Below are positions 62,864-64,000 of a DNA stretch of 64,000 nucleotides, in pieces. Both the position numbers and the translations under genes were made by a program. Location: contig JAFZLF010000050.1 of NCBI GenBank assembly GCA_017551625.1, positions 1 to 64,000 on the forward strand, read 5' to 3'. Source of the stretch: Clostridiales bacterium. GTDB taxonomy: Bacteria > Bacillota > Clostridia > Saccharofermentanales > Saccharofermentanaceae. The notes below the pieces were generated by a model. It was not told where the DNA came from. It did not search any database and worked only from the letters and a program-made list of their open reading frames with translations. Position 1 is the stretch's first letter. The number at the start of each line of letters is the position of its first letter.

Positions 62864-63586
62864 ATGAAATGTCAACGCTGTAAGGAAAGAGAAGCAAACG
62901 TAAAGATAATGAAGCAGACTTCGGGCAAAGCGCCGCAGATGCTGATGCTCTGCGATGAGTGTGCCAGAGAGCTCGGGATCGCACTCCCGGGGAATCTCAT
63001 GGGCGGCGGACTCTTCGGTTCCGGAATCGGTGGAGCAGGACTCGGAGGGGCGCTCGGCGCCGGCGGAAATGCCGGTGTAGCACAGAGCCCGCTGGGTCAG
63101 ATGGCCAATGCATTACCTAACCCTATCGAGATGCTGGCCGGCGCTTTTGGCGCACCGTTCGGACTGGGATTGGAAGGATTGCTCGACGACTCGAATGAAG
63201 AGATCTGCCCGACCTGTAAGATGACGAGAAGTCAGTTTACCAAGAGAGGATTTCTGGGATGCTCGGATTGTTATAATGTATTTGCTCCGTATATCGATCC
63301 GATGTTCCTGCGGACACAGATGGGATCGAAGCATGTAGGCAGGAAGCCGGGAGCATCCGGATCCATCGAAATGCCCGCTGAGACGGACGAGTTGCCGATC
63401 ATCAAGCAGGTCGATACGCCTGCTGATGAGGTGGAGAACCTGTCGGAGGAAGAAAAGGCCAAGCGCCTCCTTCTTCAGGAGAAAGAGAAACTTCTGAAGC
63501 AGGCGATAAAGGAAGAAAAGTATCAGGAAGCGGCGAAGCTTCGCGATGAGATCCGTGCGATCAAAGGAGAGGAGGACGACACATGA
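62864..63586 (+). CDS. mcsA: McsA, zinc-binding activator of McsB
   Basis: A 240-residue McsA-like protein, longer than the 180-residue Bacillus form. Zinc-binding pairs C-Q-R-C-K-E-R-E-A (residues 3, 6) and C-D-E-C (about 30, 33), and a second set CPTCKMTRSQFTKRGFLGCSDCYNVF (about 112-137), are separated by a Gly-rich insert (about 42-85: MGGGLFGSGIGGAGLGGALG) not seen in the classical proteins. The C-terminal UVR motif (KLLKQAIKEEKYQEAAKLRDEIRAIK, about 205-232) is shared with UvrB/UvrC. McsA activates the arginine kinase McsB. It ends in an ATGA overlap with mcsB. Confidence 0.94.
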   Translation: MKCQRCKEREANVKIMKQTSGKAPQMLMLCDECARELGIALPGNLMGGGLFGSGIGGAGLGGALGAGGNAGVAQSPLGQMANALPNPIEMLAGAFGAPFGLGLEGLLDDSNEEICPTCKMTRSQFTKRGFLGCSDCYNVFAPYIDPMFLRTQMGSKHVGRKPGASGSIEMPAETDELPIIKQVDTPADEVENLSEEEKAKRLLLQEKEKLLKQAIKEEKYQEAAKLRDEIRAIKGEEDDT

Positions 63587-64000
63587 GCTGGTATCTGGAA
63601 GCAGGAAATGACAGTGACATCGTTCTTTCGAGCCGGATCCGATTGGCGAGAAATCTCCGCGGGTATCTGTTCCCGAACTGCATGAACGATGAGTCCAGGA
63701 AAGCAGTGCTCGAGAAGGTGTCGGAAGTGTTGACGAATATTCCCGGCAATCCTCTGATGAGGATGGATATCGCACCGTTGCCGCAGACGGACAGGCGTTC
63801 GCTTATCGAGAAACATCTGATCTCAGAGGAACTTGCGAAAGGTCAGGAAGGACAGAGTGCTTTTATCTCGAAAGATGAGAACATCAGTGTGATGGTCAAC
63901 GAAGAGGATCATATCCGGATCCAGGTGATGGCTCCGGGGTTTGCACTCGAGAATACCTACAAGCAGGCGGAAGATATGGCGATCTATCTGGAAGGGATGT
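63583..64000 (+). CDS. mcsB: McsB protein-arginine kinase, N-terminal part (cut by window end)
   Basis: The first 139 residues of McsB; the frame stays open to the last base. It begins MSWYLEAGNDSDIVLSSRIRLARNLRGYLFP, the S-S-R-I-R-x-A-R-N ATP-binding motif of phosphagen-kinase-like arginine kinases, and continues LISEELAKGQEGQSAFISKDENISVMVNEEDHIRIQVMAPG, where the N-E-E-D-H-I-R-I loop holds catalytic residues. It phosphorylates arginines on proteins to mark them for ClpC/ClpP. It overlaps the mcsA stop by ATGA. Later parts of the catalytic core lie beyond the window. Confidence 0.95.
   Translation, partial: MSWYLEAGNDSDIVLSSRIRLARNLRGYLFPNCMNDESRKAVLEKVSEVLTNIPGNPLMRMDIAPLPQTDRRSLIEKHLISEELAKGQEGQSAFISKDENISVMVNEEDHIRIQVMAPGFALENTYKQAEDMAIYLEGM

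Overview
The window looks like a chromosome segment of a Gram-positive anaerobe of the class Clostridia. The evidence is a ctsR-mcsA-mcsB stress operon, a sodium-pumping decarboxylase operon with a separate biotin carrier, clostridial small families (DUF6472 and CD1871A-like proteins), a LytTR/DUF3021 pair, many lipobox proteins, strong purine-rich ribosome sites and Firmicutes-type promoters. I cannot name a genus. I see no phage, insertion sequence, CRISPR array, tRNA or rRNA.

Layout. 1-2000: end of an ABC ATPase, its permease, a LytTR regulator and a DUF3021 membrane protein, closed by a very long nested hairpin. 2.3-6.9 kb: an AraC regulator, a small DUF6472 protein and a heterodimeric ABC exporter. 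7.1-10.7 kb: sodium-pumping oxaloacetate decarboxylase operon. 10.8-15.8 kb: two tandem paralogous lipoproteins of the solute-binding type. 15.8-22.7 kb: a histidine kinase and response regulator, divergent from a VTC-domain protein, a polytopic glycosyltransferase-like protein, DUF4956 and a secreted carbohydrate-binding beta-helix protein. 22.8-24.3 kb: a NADAR-domain protein, then 600 bases without a convincing gene but full of hairpins. 24.3-29.2 kb (minus strand): glutamate dehydrogenase, a TlpA / CXXC peptide / 4Fe-4S membrane redox cassette, and carboxynorspermidine decarboxylase. 29.3-32.2 kb: a sigma factor with its membrane partner, and a cell-wall amidase.

32.5-39.0 kb is a polyamine operon on the minus strand (speD, speA, DUF4003, speE, speB, carboxynorspermidine dehydrogenase). 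With nspC it encodes two routes from putrescine to spermidine. 39.4-42.8 kb: a third solute-binding-type lipoprotein and a cysteine synthase. 42.9-46.7 kb: maf and nadA-nadB-nadC (NAD synthesis). 46.9-52.3 kb: a Pro/Ala-rich membrane protein, a hemolysin III/PAQR protein, an M1 peptidase lipoprotein and a membrane-anchored foldase-like protein. 52.4-60.1 kb: rpoB-rpoC, without the usual ribosomal-protein neighbours. 60.2-64 kb: an NlpC/P60 hydrolase, a GlsB-type membrane protein and ctsR-mcsA-mcsB (cut by the window end) behind clear CtsR operators.

The most unusual signals are not proteins. A hairpin core of about 36 bases recurs four times (about 2053, 23918, 24243 and 62128) inside outer stems that differ at every site, with compensatory changes in the inner stem. 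A strongly self-complementary 102-base segment at 24020-24121 looks like an undescribed structured RNA. The best protein-level candidate for an uncharacterised system is the two-component/VTC/DUF4956/beta-helix surface locus.
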